64,000 nucleotides of DNA from Holophagaceae bacterium (GTDB lineage Bacteria > Acidobacteriota > Holophagae > Holophagales > Holophagaceae). The translations under genes were made by a program, and so were the position numbers. Positions 27,278-37,351 of the stretch are shown here, in pieces. The DNA lies in assembly GCA_021286765.1 (NCBI GenBank), contig JAJTBS010000001.1:434001-498000 (forward strand), written 5' to 3'. Below the pieces are notes generated by a model. It did no database searches. It was given only the letters and a program-made list of their open reading frames with translations, and was not told the DNA's origin. Numbering within the stretch: the stretch's first letter is position 1; every line of letters begins with the position of its first letter.

Positions 27278-28073
27278 GAGCTCGCTGCTGGCCCTCGTCG
27301 GCACGTTGCTGCTCTCCGCCCAGCCGGCTCCCGCTCTGCTGAAGGAGCCCGCCCTGAGACCGGGCGAAGGCTTCGCCATCACGCTCGGGGATGGAGAGGT
27401 GCGGAGCTACGGGGAGGTGAAAAAGGAGGCCCCCATGGGCAGCCTGGCCAAGCTGGTGTGGCTGCGCATGGAGGGTGCCGACTGGGCCAGCCGGAACGTG
27501 CGCTTCAAGTGCACGGGAGCGGCCGGTCCCTTCGTCTGCTGGAACCGGGAGGGGCATGGCCGCATGGACCTGGGCAAGGCGCTGCAGGAGAGCTGCAACC
27601 TGGCCTTCCTCTTCTGGATCGAGGATTCGCAGAAGCACTGGAAGGCCGACTACGGGGAAGCGGCGGCCCGGGTTCGGATGGAGGAGGTCTTCGCGCCCTT
27701 CCTGGGCCGCCGGTTGCCGCCTGGTGAAGGCCTGCCACCCCTGACAGCGGCCTGGGTGGGCGATGGGGATCTGCTGCGCACCAGCCCGGAGGGATTCCTG
27801 CGCTGGCTCATGGAGCCAGAGCAAGCCGAGGTGGTGAGCTTCGGGAAGCGGTTCCTGGCAGGCACCTGGGTGGAGTTTCAGGCCCTGTTTGGCAAGGAGG
27901 ACTGGTGGTTCAAGACCGGCACCGCCCCCGTGCCCGGAGAGCCCGCGGCCACCAGCGCCTGGGTGGCGGGCGGGCACGGATCGGCCCTGGTGGTGCTGCA
28001 CCTGCCTCGCGGGCGGGGCAAGGCGGAAGGATTGACCCGCATCCGCGAGATCCTGGGGCTGAAGGCCAAATGA
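27264..28073 (+). CDS. Penicillin-binding-type transpeptidase-fold protein
   Basis: 269 residues starting at ATG 27264, overlapping the previous gene by 14 bases. The signal peptide is LRSSLLALVGTLLLSAQPAPA. Three serine-acyltransferase motifs are present in order: S60-L-A-K63 (GSLAKLVWLRM), S110-C-N112 (ALQESCNLAFLF) and K217-T-G219 (WWFKTGTAP). This is the spacing of a compact penicillin-binding/class-D beta-lactamase fold. It could act on peptidoglycan peptides or simply bind them. Part of E. coli YfaQ (DUF2300) may correspond to this domain, but I cannot confirm that. The next gene overlaps by four bases. Confidence 0.75.
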   Translation: MWSLRSSLLALVGTLLLSAQPAPALLKEPALRPGEGFAITLGDGEVRSYGEVKKEAPMGSLAKLVWLRMEGADWASRNVRFKCTGAAGPFVCWNREGHGRMDLGKALQESCNLAFLFWIEDSQKHWKADYGEAAARVRMEEVFAPFLGRRLPPGEGLPPLTAAWVGDGDLLRTSPEGFLRWLMEPEQAEVVSFGKRFLAGTWVEFQALFGKEDWWFKTGTAPVPGEPAATSAWVAGGHGSALVVLHLPRGRGKAEGLTRIREILGLKAK

Positions 28074-29536
28074 TCCTCCTGGTCGCGCCCGGGCCGCCCT
28101 TCACGCCGCCGACCTTCGAGGGGGATCCCGGGGCGCAGGTACCCCTCGAAGAAGCCCTCAGGGCCGCCCTGGCGGCCACAGGTGCCCAGGGTGCCTGGCC
28201 CGCGGGGCCATGGCGGGTCCATCTGCATGCCGATGCCGCCGCCTTCGAGCAGGCCACGGGCGCGCCGCCGGGACGCAGCGGCCAGTGGGTGGGCGAGGTC
28301 CTGCACCTGCGCCCCTGGGAACAGCTCAGGCGGCGCGACCTCGGCGCCATCCTGCGCCACGAGCTGACCCACCGGCGGCTGCGCCACCTCGGGTTGCGCC
28401 GCTGGGAGGAGGAGGCCCGCTGCCTCTGGGCCGAGTCCCAGCGGCGCCCGCCGAAGGCCTGGCCACCGGCGCCCATCGCCGCCTTGCAGGTTCGCCTGGA
28501 CAGGGCTCTGGCCGGTGGCACCACGCGGGAGCAGGCCTGGGCCTACCGCTGGCTCCGCGCCTGGCTGCGTCGCGAGCCCCTGCCGCCGCCGCCGGTGCGG
28601 GTGCAGGAGCCCGAAGCCTGGAGGAAGGAGGCCCTCACAGCGGCTCCCTCCGTTACCGTGGTCTGGCCCGCCGAGCGGCTGCGGGGCCCGCTCACGGTGA
28701 ACGGTCAGCGGCTGCCGCACCGCCTCGGAAGGACTTGGCGCTTCAATGGACGCGTGCGGTTCTCGGCGGAATTCCCTGTGCGCGACCTGCGGGGCCTGGT
28801 GCGGATCAGCGCCGAGGCCCGGGGCTGGCGCCTGGCCTGGACGGCGTCGAAGGCAGCCTGGATCGCGGCAGCCACCGAGGGTGAGCTGGGCACCGACGCG
28901 CCCTTCGAGGCCCGCCGTGCCTTGGCCGCCGTGCTGGGCCGTTGGTTGGAGGGCCATCCGCGACAGCATGAGGGGGGAGCGCTCTGCCCGCTCACCCACT
29001 GCGCCGTGGTGCGGGGCGCAGCCTCCACGGACACGGTGGGTGCCGTGGCGGTCTCACCGGAACTGAACCTGGACGGGGGGTGGGCCTTCTTCACCGGCTC
29101 GGCCGGTGGTCGTTCCCTCAGTCCTCGCGGGGTCTGGGGCGAGGGGCCCGGGGAGGCGGGAGCCGCCCTTGAGGTGCCCGGGGACCGCTGGGCCGCTTGG
29201 GAACGCACCCTCAGTGCGGCCCAGGTCGCGGCGCTCAAACGGGACGTGAAGCCCGGCGTCAAAGCGGGTCAGTCGGGCCTCCGACTGGGGGATTCCGGAC
29301 CCTATGCCGTGGAGGATCTGCGCCTGGCCACGGGCCGGCGCTTCGGCTGGACCCTCTGGCCCAGCAACGCCTGCGAAGGCGAGCTCCAGCCGGACGGCTC
29401 GCTGCGCCTGCTTGGCCGCGGCTGGGGCCACAATGTGGGGCTCTGCCTGGCCACGGCCCGCTGGCGGGCCGCACAGGGCGCCACGGCCGAGCAGATCCTG
29501 GCCGAGGCCTTCCCCATCTCCTGGCGGCTGCCATGA
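28070..29536 (+). CDS. SpoIID/DUF2300-like protein with an N-terminal HExxH segment
   Basis: 488 residues. The N-terminal part contains ILRHELTHRRL (His97, Glu98, His101), a possible zinc-protease-like HExxH. The C-terminal half resembles SpoIID/LytB peptidoglycan-binding or lytic proteins: EARRALAAVLGRWL, CPLTHCAVVRG, and finally LLGRGWGHNVGLCLATARW, the family GRGxGHxVG signature. The corresponding E. coli gene is probably yfaQ (DUF2300). No signal peptide follows the chosen ATG, and upstream codons in frame only shadow the preceding gene, so export is unexplained. It overlaps both neighbours by four bases. Confidence 0.6.
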   Translation: MILLVAPGPPFTPPTFEGDPGAQVPLEEALRAALAATGAQGAWPAGPWRVHLHADAAAFEQATGAPPGRSGQWVGEVLHLRPWEQLRRRDLGAILRHELTHRRLRHLGLRRWEEEARCLWAESQRRPPKAWPPAPIAALQVRLDRALAGGTTREQAWAYRWLRAWLRREPLPPPPVRVQEPEAWRKEALTAAPSVTVVWPAERLRGPLTVNGQRLPHRLGRTWRFNGRVRFSAEFPVRDLRGLVRISAEARGWRLAWTASKAAWIAAATEGELGTDAPFEARRALAAVLGRWLEGHPRQHEGGALCPLTHCAVVRGAASTDTVGAVAVSPELNLDGGWAFFTGSAGGRSLSPRGVWGEGPGEAGAALEVPGDRWAAWERTLSAAQVAALKRDVKPGVKAGQSGLRLGDSGPYAVEDLRLATGRRFGWTLWPSNACEGELQPDGSLRLLGRGWGHNVGLCLATARWRAAQGATAEQILAEAFPISWRLP

Positions 29537-29778
29537 CCTGGTGGGTGTACCTGCTCCGCTGCGGAGACGGCTCGTTGTACTGCGGCATCGCCCTAGATGT
29601 GACGGCTCGACTGGAGCAGCACCGGGCGGGGACAGGTGCCAAGTACACGCGGGGCCGCGGACCGCTGGAGCTGGTCTACCGCGAGGCCTGCAGCTCGCGA
29701 GCGGAGGCCCTGCGGCGCGAGCGGGCGATCAAGCGGCTGCCGCGCGCGAAGAAAGTCACGCTGGTGGGCCATCGGTGA
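29533..29778 (+). CDS. GIY-YIG nuclease-domain protein (UPF0213 type)
   Basis: 81 residues, one GIY-YIG domain: WVYLLRCGDGSLYCGIALDV (GIY and YIG equivalents), Arg in TARLEQHRAGTGAKYTRGRGP, and Glu in SRAEALRRERAIKRLPRAKK. Single-domain members such as YhbQ have weak DNA-cleaving activity in some studies, but their role is unclear. The four-base overlap with the SpoIID-like gene makes it part of the operon by position; a functional link is doubtful. Confidence 0.9.
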   Translation: MTWWVYLLRCGDGSLYCGIALDVTARLEQHRAGTGAKYTRGRGPLELVYREACSSRAEALRRERAIKRLPRAKKVTLVGHR

Positions 29779-29807
29779 CGGGGGATCGGGCCGTGGCAAG
29801 ATGTGGA

Positions 29808-30398
29808 ATGCGCCTGCTCACCGCCTCCCTGTGGCCCATCGCCCTCCTGCTTGCTTGCACCACTCCCGTGGTGGTGCGCCCGCCCGCGGATCGCGAGGCG
29901 CGGGCGGCGCTGGCCCTGGAGCAGGTGACGCGCCTGGGCCAGCCCGGGGACTGGCTGGTGATGCGCGGCTACCATGCGACCGACAACCTGGTGGCGGCGG
30001 TCACGGCGGAGCCCTTCAGCCATGTGGCCGTCCTTGATCTCGAGCGGAACCAGGTCATCGAGGCCGAGGGCAAGGGACTCCGCGCTGCGCCTTTGGCTGA
30101 GTTCATGCACCGCGCCCACCGGGTGATCCTCATGCGCCCCATGTGGGCCACCACCCCGGAGCGCCAGCGGGCCGCCGTGGAGAAGGCCCGGTCCCTGGTG
30201 GGCCGCCCCTATGATTTCACGGGCCTGATCGGGCTCAACGTGGCCGACCGCTACTACTGCAGCGAGCTGGCCGTGGCCGTCTACGCCCCCCAGGCCTCGC
30301 GGAAGGACCGGCTGCCCCTGGTCATTCCACCCGGGGACATGCACCACTGGGCCACCATCCTCTGGGACAGCGGGCCCGTGCCTGCGCCTTCCCGCTGA
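29808..30398 (+). CDS. YiiX/YebB-like NlpC/P60-type cysteine hydrolase lipoprotein
   Basis: 196 residues. LLLACTTP is a lipobox, giving a lipid-anchored Cys16, so it is a membrane lipoprotein. LGQPGDWLVMRGYH, then EPFSHVAVLDLE (catalytic-type His) and ADRYYCSELAVAVY (catalytic-type Cys) are the permuted NlpC/P60 (YiiX) arrangement. Such enzymes act on peptidoglycan peptides or acyl groups. It lies 29 bases after the GIY-YIG gene at the end of the macroglobulin operon. It ends 12 bases from convergent rpe. Confidence 0.78.
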   Translation: MRLLTASLWPIALLLACTTPVVVRPPADREARAALALEQVTRLGQPGDWLVMRGYHATDNLVAAVTAEPFSHVAVLDLERNQVIEAEGKGLRAAPLAEFMHRAHRVILMRPMWATTPERQRAAVEKARSLVGRPYDFTGLIGLNVADRYYCSELAVAVYAPQASRKDRLPLVIPPGDMHHWATILWDSGPVPAPSR

Positions 30399-30410
30399 CC
30401 CAGGCGCGAT

Positions 30411-31091
30411 TCAGCGGCCCTTGGCCATCTCGCCCAACAGGCCCGCGGCGGCGGCCTTCGGGTCCTCGGCCTTGAAGAAGGCGTTGCCCGCCACGAGGGC
30501 GTCGGCCCCGGCGCGCACCAGGTCGCCGGCGTTTTTCATGCCCACGCCGCCGTCCACCTCGATGAAGAAGGGCACACCGCGCTCGGTGCGCAGGGCGTCC
30601 AGGCGCCGCACTTTGTCGAGCACGCGGGGAATGAAGCTCTGGCCGCCGAAGCCGGGGTTCACGCTCATGAGCAGCACGAAGTCGAAATCGCCGACCAGAT
30701 CCACCAGCGTTTCCACCGGGGTGCCCGGGTTCAGCACCACGCCGGCCTTGCCGCCAGCCTTGCGGATGGCATCGAGGGTGCGGTGCAGGTGGGGATCCGC
30801 CTCCTGGTGGATGCTCACCCAATCGGCGCCGGCCTTCACGAAGTCGGCGGCGTAGCGCAGGGGCTCCACGATCATGAGGTGGCAGTCCAGGGGCAGGGCG
30901 GTGGCCTTGCGTAGGCTCTCCACCACGGGCAGACCGATGGTGATGTTGGGCACGAAGCGGCCGTCCATGACGTCCACATGCACCACCTGGGCCCCGGAGG
31001 CCTCGATCATGCGGAGCTCGTCGCCGAGGCGGGTGAAGTCGGCGGAGAGCAGGGATGGCGCGAGCAGGGGGGAGGCGGGGCGGAGGCTCAT
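30411..31091 (-). CDS. rpe: Ribulose-phosphate 3-epimerase
   Basis: 226 residues, a TIM-barrel metalloenzyme that interconverts ribulose 5-phosphate and xylulose 5-phosphate (pentose phosphate pathway). Signatures: LAPSLLSADF, VHVDVMDGRFVPNITIG (metal-ligand His and catalytic Asp), LDCHLMI, VLLMSVNPGFGGQSFIP, and the second catalytic Asp in IEVDGGV. Start is four bases from the upstream amidohydrolase gene stop, so the two share a transcript. Confidence 0.96.
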   Translation of the reverse strand: MSLRPASPLLAPSLLSADFTRLGDELRMIEASGAQVVHVDVMDGRFVPNITIGLPVVESLRKATALPLDCHLMIVEPLRYAADFVKAGADWVSIHQEADPHLHRTLDAIRKAGGKAGVVLNPGTPVETLVDLVGDFDFVLLMSVNPGFGGQSFIPRVLDKVRRLDALRTERGVPFFIEVDGGVGMKNAGDLVRAGADALVAGNAFFKAEDPKAAAAGLLGEMAKGR

Positions 31092-31095
31092 GGCT

Positions 31096-32700
31096 CTAGT
31101 GTGCCAGGGGGACTTCCGCCCCGTTCACCCACAGCCGTCCCGGCCGGACCTTGCGCAGGGCCTCCGGCGTGAGCTCGCCGAGGGGAACGTTCACCCACAG
31201 CAGGTCCGCCGCGGCGCCCTTGTGGAGGGTGCCCAGCTCCTTGGCACGGCCCAGGGTGGTGGCGTTGCCGGCGGTGTAGGCGCGGATGGCCTCCATGCGG
31301 GAGAGACGCTGGCCTGGCAGGAAGCCGCCCGGCGGATCACCCTGGGGATCCTGCCGCGTTTCGGCTGCGGCGAGGCTCACGAAGGGGTTGGCGTCCTCCA
31401 CTGGGGCATCGCTGCCGAAGGCGAGCAGGGCGCCGCCCGCGGCGAAGCTGCGCCAGGGGAAGGCCTCGTCCACCCGCTCGGGGCCCAGGCGGGCGGGTGT
31501 CCAGCTGTGATCCGAGGTGCAGTGCACGGGCTGGACGCTGGCGACGATGCCGAGCTTCCCGAAGCGGGCCGCATCCTCGGCGGTGACGATCTGGGCGTGC
31601 TCGATGCGGGGGGGCAGGGCGCCCTTGCCCTTCTTCATGGCTGTGGCCAGCAGATCCAGGGCCGCGCGGTTGGCGGCATCCCCGATGGCGTGGATGGCGG
31701 GCTGATAACCCGCCCGCAGTGTGATAGCCGCATCCGCGCCGACCTTGGCGGGTTCGGTGACCCAGAGGCCCCTCGTTTCGGGCTCATCGGCGTAGGGCGC
31801 CAGCAGGCGGGCGCCGCGGCTTCCCAGCGCGCCATCCAGGTAGAACTTCACGCCCTGCACCTGGAAGAAGCCCAGCGGCTTGCGCTTGCCGGGGCGCAGC
31901 TCCCGCAGCATGAGGTCGTGGTCATGAGCCAGGTAGGCGAAGACGCGGATGGGCAGGGTTCCGGCCCCGGCCATGCGGCGGTAGGCCGCCAGCTCGCGGC
32001 CATCCACCCCCATGTCGGCCACGGCGGTGAAGCCCTCGGCCTGCAGGGCCAGGAGGCCAGCCCGGAGCCGGGCCTCCACCTCGGCCTCCGAGGGGGCCGG
32101 GATGTGCTTTGTCACTAGGTCCATGGCCGCATCTAGCAAGATCCCATTGGGTCGCCCGTAGCCGTCCTTCAGGATGCGTCCGCCCACCGGATCCGGGGTG
32201 TCGGAGCCAATTCCGGCGATGGCCAGAGCCGCCGTATTTACCCACACCGCGTGCCCATCCACCCGCTGGAGGCAGGCCGGGCGGGTGCCCAGCAGCGCAT
32301 CCAGATCCAGGGCCCGGGGGAAGCCCTTGGCGGGCCAGCGGTTCTGGTCCCAGCCGCGGCCCTGCAGCCAGCCTTCGGGGTGCGCGTCGGCCCATGTCCG
32401 GATCCGCCCGAGGGTTTCCGGCAGGCTGTCCAGGCCCGAGAGATCGACCTTCCCTGCCAGGGACCCGAGGCCGCCCACATGGGCATGGCCCTCGATCAGG
32501 CCGGGCATGAGGGTGCCGCCAGGAAGGTCCACCCGCTGGGCCTTCGGATGGGACCGGGCGAGGGCCTCGACGGGGCCCACCGCCAGGATCTTCCCCTTCT
32601 GGACCGCGACGGCCTGGCCCTTCTGCGGGCCCTGGGCCGTCCAAAGGTCGGCGCCGGAGAAGAGCTGGACTTGGGCGGGGGGCGGGGGCGGCAGGGGCAT
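31096..32700 (-). CDS. YtcJ-like metal-dependent amidohydrolase
   Basis: 534 residues, typical of the YtcJ/ExeQ amidohydrolase group. [21 protein letters not shown] carries the first metal ligands, [17 protein letters not shown] and PRIEHAQIV further His residues, and [15 protein letters not shown] the catalytic Asp. The substrate is unknown (amides or N-formyl compounds in relatives). The opening run of Pro after Met is odd, and no signal peptide is evident. It precedes rpe by four bases and is divergent from the mutase gene at 32778. Confidence 0.88.
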   Translation of the reverse strand: MPLPPPPPAQVQLFSGADLWTAQGPQKGQAVAVQKGKILAVGPVEALARSHPKAQRVDLPGGTLMPGLIEGHAHVGGLGSLAGKVDLSGLDSLPETLGRIRTWADAHPEGWLQGRGWDQNRWPAKGFPRALDLDALLGTRPACLQRVDGHAVWVNTAALAIAGIGSDTPDPVGGRILKDGYGRPNGILLDAAMDLVTKHIPAPSEAEVEARLRAGLLALQAEGFTAVADMGVDGRELAAYRRMAGAGTLPIRVFAYLAHDHDLMLRELRPGKRKPLGFFQVQGVKFYLDGALGSRGARLLAPYADEPETRGLWVTEPAKVGADAAITLRAGYQPAIHAIGDAANRAALDLLATAMKKGKGALPPRIEHAQIVTAEDAARFGKLGIVASVQPVHCTSDHSWTPARLGPERVDEAFPWRSFAAGGALLAFGSDAPVEDANPFVSLAAAETRQDPQGDPPGGFLPGQRLSRMEAIRAYTAGNATTLGRAKELGTLHKGAAADLLWVNVPLGELTPEALRKVRPGRLWVNGAEVPLAH

Positions 32701-32777
32701 GGGAACTCGCGGGTGGGAAGGGCCAGTGTAGCGTCCGGGCGCCTCCGGGGGATAAGGTGGATCCCATCGGAGGCCTC

Positions 32778-34433
<1,656 letters not shown>

Positions 34434-34540
34434 TCAGGCTGGTTCTTCATTCTGGAAATAGGTGCAAATGCGGGCATCCGAATTGCATCTAACTGGCTGA
34501 ACCTGTCCCGATCCCCGGGACCGCAGCCCCAGGAGGCTCC

Positions 34541-34792
34541 ATGCGCACCCTCACCCTCATCGCCGCCGCGGCGCTGATGTTCGCCGTTCCTGCCCAGGCC
34601 AAGATGCCCTGGGTGAAGAAGGCCCAGGAACTCGGCCACGCCGAGATCAAGGACTGCAAGGCCTGCCACGTGGGCATGGCCAAGAAGGGCGGGGAACTGA
34701 CCGAACGTGGAAAGTTCCTCGAGGACATGAAGGCCAAGAAGAAGGCCGCCGAGGTGGATCTGGCCTGGCTGAAGGAATACAAAGGCAAGTGA
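34541..34792 (+). CDS. Small periplasmic mono-haem c-type cytochrome
   Basis: 83 residues with a signal peptide (MRTLTLIAAAALMFAVPAQA) and one haem c site, CKACH at about residues 39-43. The rest is Lys-rich, ending EVDLAWLKEYKGK. AGGAGG precedes the ATG. It is closely related to the next gene: the two share PWVKKAQELG / PFVKKAKDLG near the N-terminus and an almost identical C-terminus. Presumably a soluble periplasmic electron carrier for the multihaem proteins downstream. The acceptor is not known. Confidence 0.85.
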   Translation: MRTLTLIAAAALMFAVPAQAKMPWVKKAQELGHAEIKDCKACHVGMAKKGGELTERGKFLEDMKAKKKAAEVDLAWLKEYKGK

Positions 34793-34816
34793 TCGCCGAG
34801 CATGCCATATGAACCC

Positions 34817-34842
34817 CCCGGGGCGGCTTCGGCCTCCCCGGG
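34817..34842 (+). terminator. UUCG-capped hairpin between the two small cytochromes
   Basis: CCCGGGG-C-GGC-TTCG-GCC-T-CCCCGGG: ten paired bases with one mismatch and an extra-stable UUCG loop. There is no following U-tract, so it may be a weak terminator or an RNA-stability element. Confidence 0.45.
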
Positions 34843-34935
34843 ATTCTGCAGGAGCCTTCTGGTTTGGTGACACCTGGGCCTACCTGTCATGCTTGCCTGC
34901 AACCAACCCCACCTTTCCAAAGCTTCGGAGGCTCC

Positions 34936-35193
34936 ATGCGTCGCGCCCTGTCCGTCACCCTGATCCTGCTTCTCGCGGGCCTGTCAGCCCAGGCGAAGCT
35001 GCCCTTCGTCAAGAAGGCCAAGGATCTCGGCTTCGCCGAGATCACCGGCTGCCAGTCCTGCCATGTCGATAAGATGCCCAAGAAGGGGGCCTCCGATCCC
35101 AACGAGCGGGGCAAGTTCCTCCTCAAGATGAAGGCCGAGAAGAAGGCCGCCGAGGTGGACCTGGCTTGGCTGAAGGACTACAAGGGCAAGTGA
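34936..35193 (+). CDS. Small periplasmic mono-haem c-type cytochrome (paralogue)
   Basis: 85 residues, signal peptide ending SAQA, GGAGG immediately upstream of the ATG at 34936. One haem c motif, CQSCH, in FAEITGCQSCHVDKMP. The C-terminal KKAAEVDLAWLKDYKGK differs from the preceding cytochrome at a single position, indicating tandem duplication followed by divergence around the haem site. It is followed by a strong terminator, so the pair forms its own transcript unit. Confidence 0.85.
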   Translation: MRRALSVTLILLLAGLSAQAKLPFVKKAKDLGFAEITGCQSCHVDKMPKKGASDPNERGKFLLKMKAEKKAAEVDLAWLKDYKGK

Positions 35194-35216
35194 ACTGACG
35201 CACTCTCCCATTGGAG

Positions 35217-35255
35217 GCGCCGGATGGAGGAGTCCATCCGGCGCTTCTTGTTTCT
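35217..35255 (+). terminator. Intrinsic terminator after the small cytochrome pair
   Basis: A 12-bp perfect stem, GCGCCGGATGGA / TCCATCCGGCGC, with loop GGAG and a T-rich tail (TTCTTGTTTCT). Confidence 0.9.
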
Positions 35256-35286
35256 GCCAAGAAAATCCAGGATGCCGACATTTGTC

Positions 35287-35300
35287 GTGACCTAAATCAC
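35287..35300 (+). promoter_or_regulatory. CRP/FNR-like operator upstream of the first 11-haem gene
   Basis: GTGA-CCTAAA-TCAC, a perfect inverted repeat with the six-base spacer of the CRP/FNR family. It lies 60 bases before the ATG at 35360. A TTGACG -35-like hexamer sits at 35315-35320, placing the operator just upstream of a promoter. The regulator is not identified. Confidence 0.5.
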
Positions 35301-35359
35301 CAGAAGGTCCTGTTTTGACGGGTTCTCAGGCTAAAGTTTAGAGGACTAACGAGGTGGCT

Positions 35360-37231
35360 ATGCGTCTTCTGCTTGCTGGGTTGATGTCCGTGGTGATGTT
35401 CGCGGCTGCGCCGACGCCCAAGGACTGCACCTCCTGCCACGAGGTGGATCTCGTCGCCTTCGAGGCCTCCAAGCACGGCGGCATGGGCTGCGTGGGCTGC
35501 CACAGCAGCATCACCAGCCTGCCGCATGCCGACAAACCGAAGGCCGTGAACTGCGCCACCTGCCACGAGGACCAGGTCAAGGCCTACTCGAAAAGCGTCC
35601 ACGGTCTGGCCAAACTGAACGGCATGGCCGACTCGGCCACCTGCCAGTCCTGCCACGGCTCCGCTCACAAGATCCAGTCCGGGAGCCAGCCGAGTTCCCC
35701 CGTGAACAGCAAGAACCTGGCGGACACTTGCGGGGCCTGCCACTCCAACCCCGACTTCCTCTCCAAGCACAAGATCCCCTTCGCCAAGCCGGTGGAAGCC
35801 TACCGGCTGAGCGTGCATGGCCGCGAAGTGGCCAAGGGCAACACCTCGGCGCCATCCTGCTCCAACTGCCACGGCAGTCACGACATCCTGGCCTCGAAGG
35901 ATCCCAAGGCACGGGTGAACCGCGCCAATGTGGCCGATACCTGCGGGGTCTGCCACAACGATGTGCAGGCCATCTATGCAGACAGCGTGCACGGCCTGGC
36001 GGTCAAGCGCGGCTCCAACGATTCGCCTACCTGCACGGGCTGCCATGGCGAGCACAGCATTCTGGCGCCCAAGGAGGCGGGATCGCTGGTGAATCCCGCC
36101 CGCGTCTCCACGGTGACCTGCGGGCGCTGCCACGGCGACGAGCGCATGAACTCCCGCTATGACTTCGGCGACAAGGTGCCGGCCTTCCAGGACAGCTTCC
36201 ACGGCCTCGCCATTCGCGGCGGGCAGAAGACGGCCGCCAACTGCGCCTCCTGCCACGGCGTGCACAATATCCTGCGCTCCGAGGACAGCCGCTCCACCAT
36301 CAATCCCGCGAACCTCCAGAAGACCTGCGGCCAGTGCCATCCCGGCCTGGGCGAGAAGATCAGCCATGGGAAGGTCCACGTCCGCACCGCTGGCGGCGCC
36401 GAACACATCTCCGTGCAGTGGATCCGCTGGGCCTACTACGCGCTCATTCCCATGACCATCGGCTTCATGCTGTTCCACAACGGCCTCGATTGGCTCGCCA
36501 AGCTGCGCCGGCACAAGCCGCACCATGGCACGGGCGAGCAGCTGCCCCGCATGAACAAGATGTTCCGCATCACCCACGGCCTGGTGATGGTCAGCTTCAT
36601 CGTTCTGGTCATCACCGGATTCGCCCTCAAGTTCCCCGAAGCGGGCTGGGTGCAGGCCATCGGCCTCCACGGCGCCGGAGTCGCGCGGGCCATCCTCCAC
36701 CGCATCGCGGCGGTGGTGATCTCGGCGGCCACGGTCATCCATTTCGTGCACCTCGCCCTGGTCAAGAAGGACCGAGTGATCCTGGTCGAGCTGCTCCCCG
36801 GCTGGCAGGACGCCAAGGACATCGCCAATACCCTCCGTTACAACCTGGGCCTCATCGACAAGCGCCCCACTTTCGGCATGTTCGGCTATGCCGAAAAGAT
36901 GGAGTACTGGGCCTTCATGTGGGGAACCGTGGTGATGGCCGTGTCCGGCATCCTGCTCTGGGCCCAGAACTGGAGCCTGCGCCGCTTCCCCACCTGGGTG
37001 CTGGATGCCGCCACCGCGGCCCATTGGTACGAGGCGATCCTGGCCACCCTGTCCATCCTGGTCTGGCACTGGTATCTGGTGATCTTCGATCCCGATGTCT
37101 ATCCCATGGACCTGGCTTGGCTGACGGGCAAGGCCTCCGCAGACCACCTGCGCGAAACCCGGCCGGAATACTACCGGCAGCTCATGGAGAAGAGATCCAC
37201 TGGGGCCGGTGAGGACCATTCCGGCCATTAA
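35360..37231 (+). CDS. Eleven-haem c-type cytochrome fused to b-type membrane domain (CbcL-like)
   Basis: 623 residues. A short hydrophobic signal segment is followed by eleven CxxCH haem c sites between residues 23 and 327 (CTSCH to CGQCH). Repeated S-V/F-H-G-L motifs supply distal His ligands. From about residue 352 there is a four- to five-helix membrane domain (WAYYALIPMTIGFMLFH; HGLVMVSFIVLVITGFALKF; HRIAAVVISAATVIHFVHLAL) with paired His residues for b-type haems, as in formate dehydrogenase gamma/cytochrome b561 domains. The layout resembles Geobacter CbcL, an inner-membrane quinol oxidase that feeds extracellular electron transfer. That role is inferred here. The ATG has GAGG at short spacing. 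Confidence 0.9.
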   Translation: MRLLLAGLMSVVMFAAAPTPKDCTSCHEVDLVAFEASKHGGMGCVGCHSSITSLPHADKPKAVNCATCHEDQVKAYSKSVHGLAKLNGMADSATCQSCHGSAHKIQSGSQPSSPVNSKNLADTCGACHSNPDFLSKHKIPFAKPVEAYRLSVHGREVAKGNTSAPSCSNCHGSHDILASKDPKARVNRANVADTCGVCHNDVQAIYADSVHGLAVKRGSNDSPTCTGCHGEHSILAPKEAGSLVNPARVSTVTCGRCHGDERMNSRYDFGDKVPAFQDSFHGLAIRGGQKTAANCASCHGVHNILRSEDSRSTINPANLQKTCGQCHPGLGEKISHGKVHVRTAGGAEHISVQWIRWAYYALIPMTIGFMLFHNGLDWLAKLRRHKPHHGTGEQLPRMNKMFRITHGLVMVSFIVLVITGFALKFPEAGWVQAIGLHGAGVARAILHRIAAVVISAATVIHFVHLALVKKDRVILVELLPGWQDAKDIANTLRYNLGLIDKRPTFGMFGYAEKMEYWAFMWGTVVMAVSGILLWAQNWSLRRFPTWVLDAATAAHWYEAILATLSILVWHWYLVIFDPDVYPMDLAWLTGKASADHLRETRPEYYRQLMEKRSTGAGEDHSGH

Positions 37232-37291
37232 TCGCCGGGAATTGTGACGCAGTTCCGCTTTTTTCAAACTACCCAAGAGTGGACAATATAT

Positions 37292-37323
37292 CGGGACCCC
37301 ATCCTGTGGGGTCCCGGTTTTAT
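37292..37323 (+). terminator. Terminator-like hairpin in front of the second 11-haem gene
   Basis: CGGGACCCCA / TGGGGTCCCG, ten perfect pairs with a TCCTG loop, then GGTTTTAT. It ends 28 bases before the ATG at 37352, leaving little room for a new promoter. Either a terminator of the upstream gene with read-through, or an attenuator controlling the second cytochrome. Confidence 0.7.
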
Positions 37324-37351
37324 ATCCCGTGCTGCCGTCCAAGGAGGCCCC

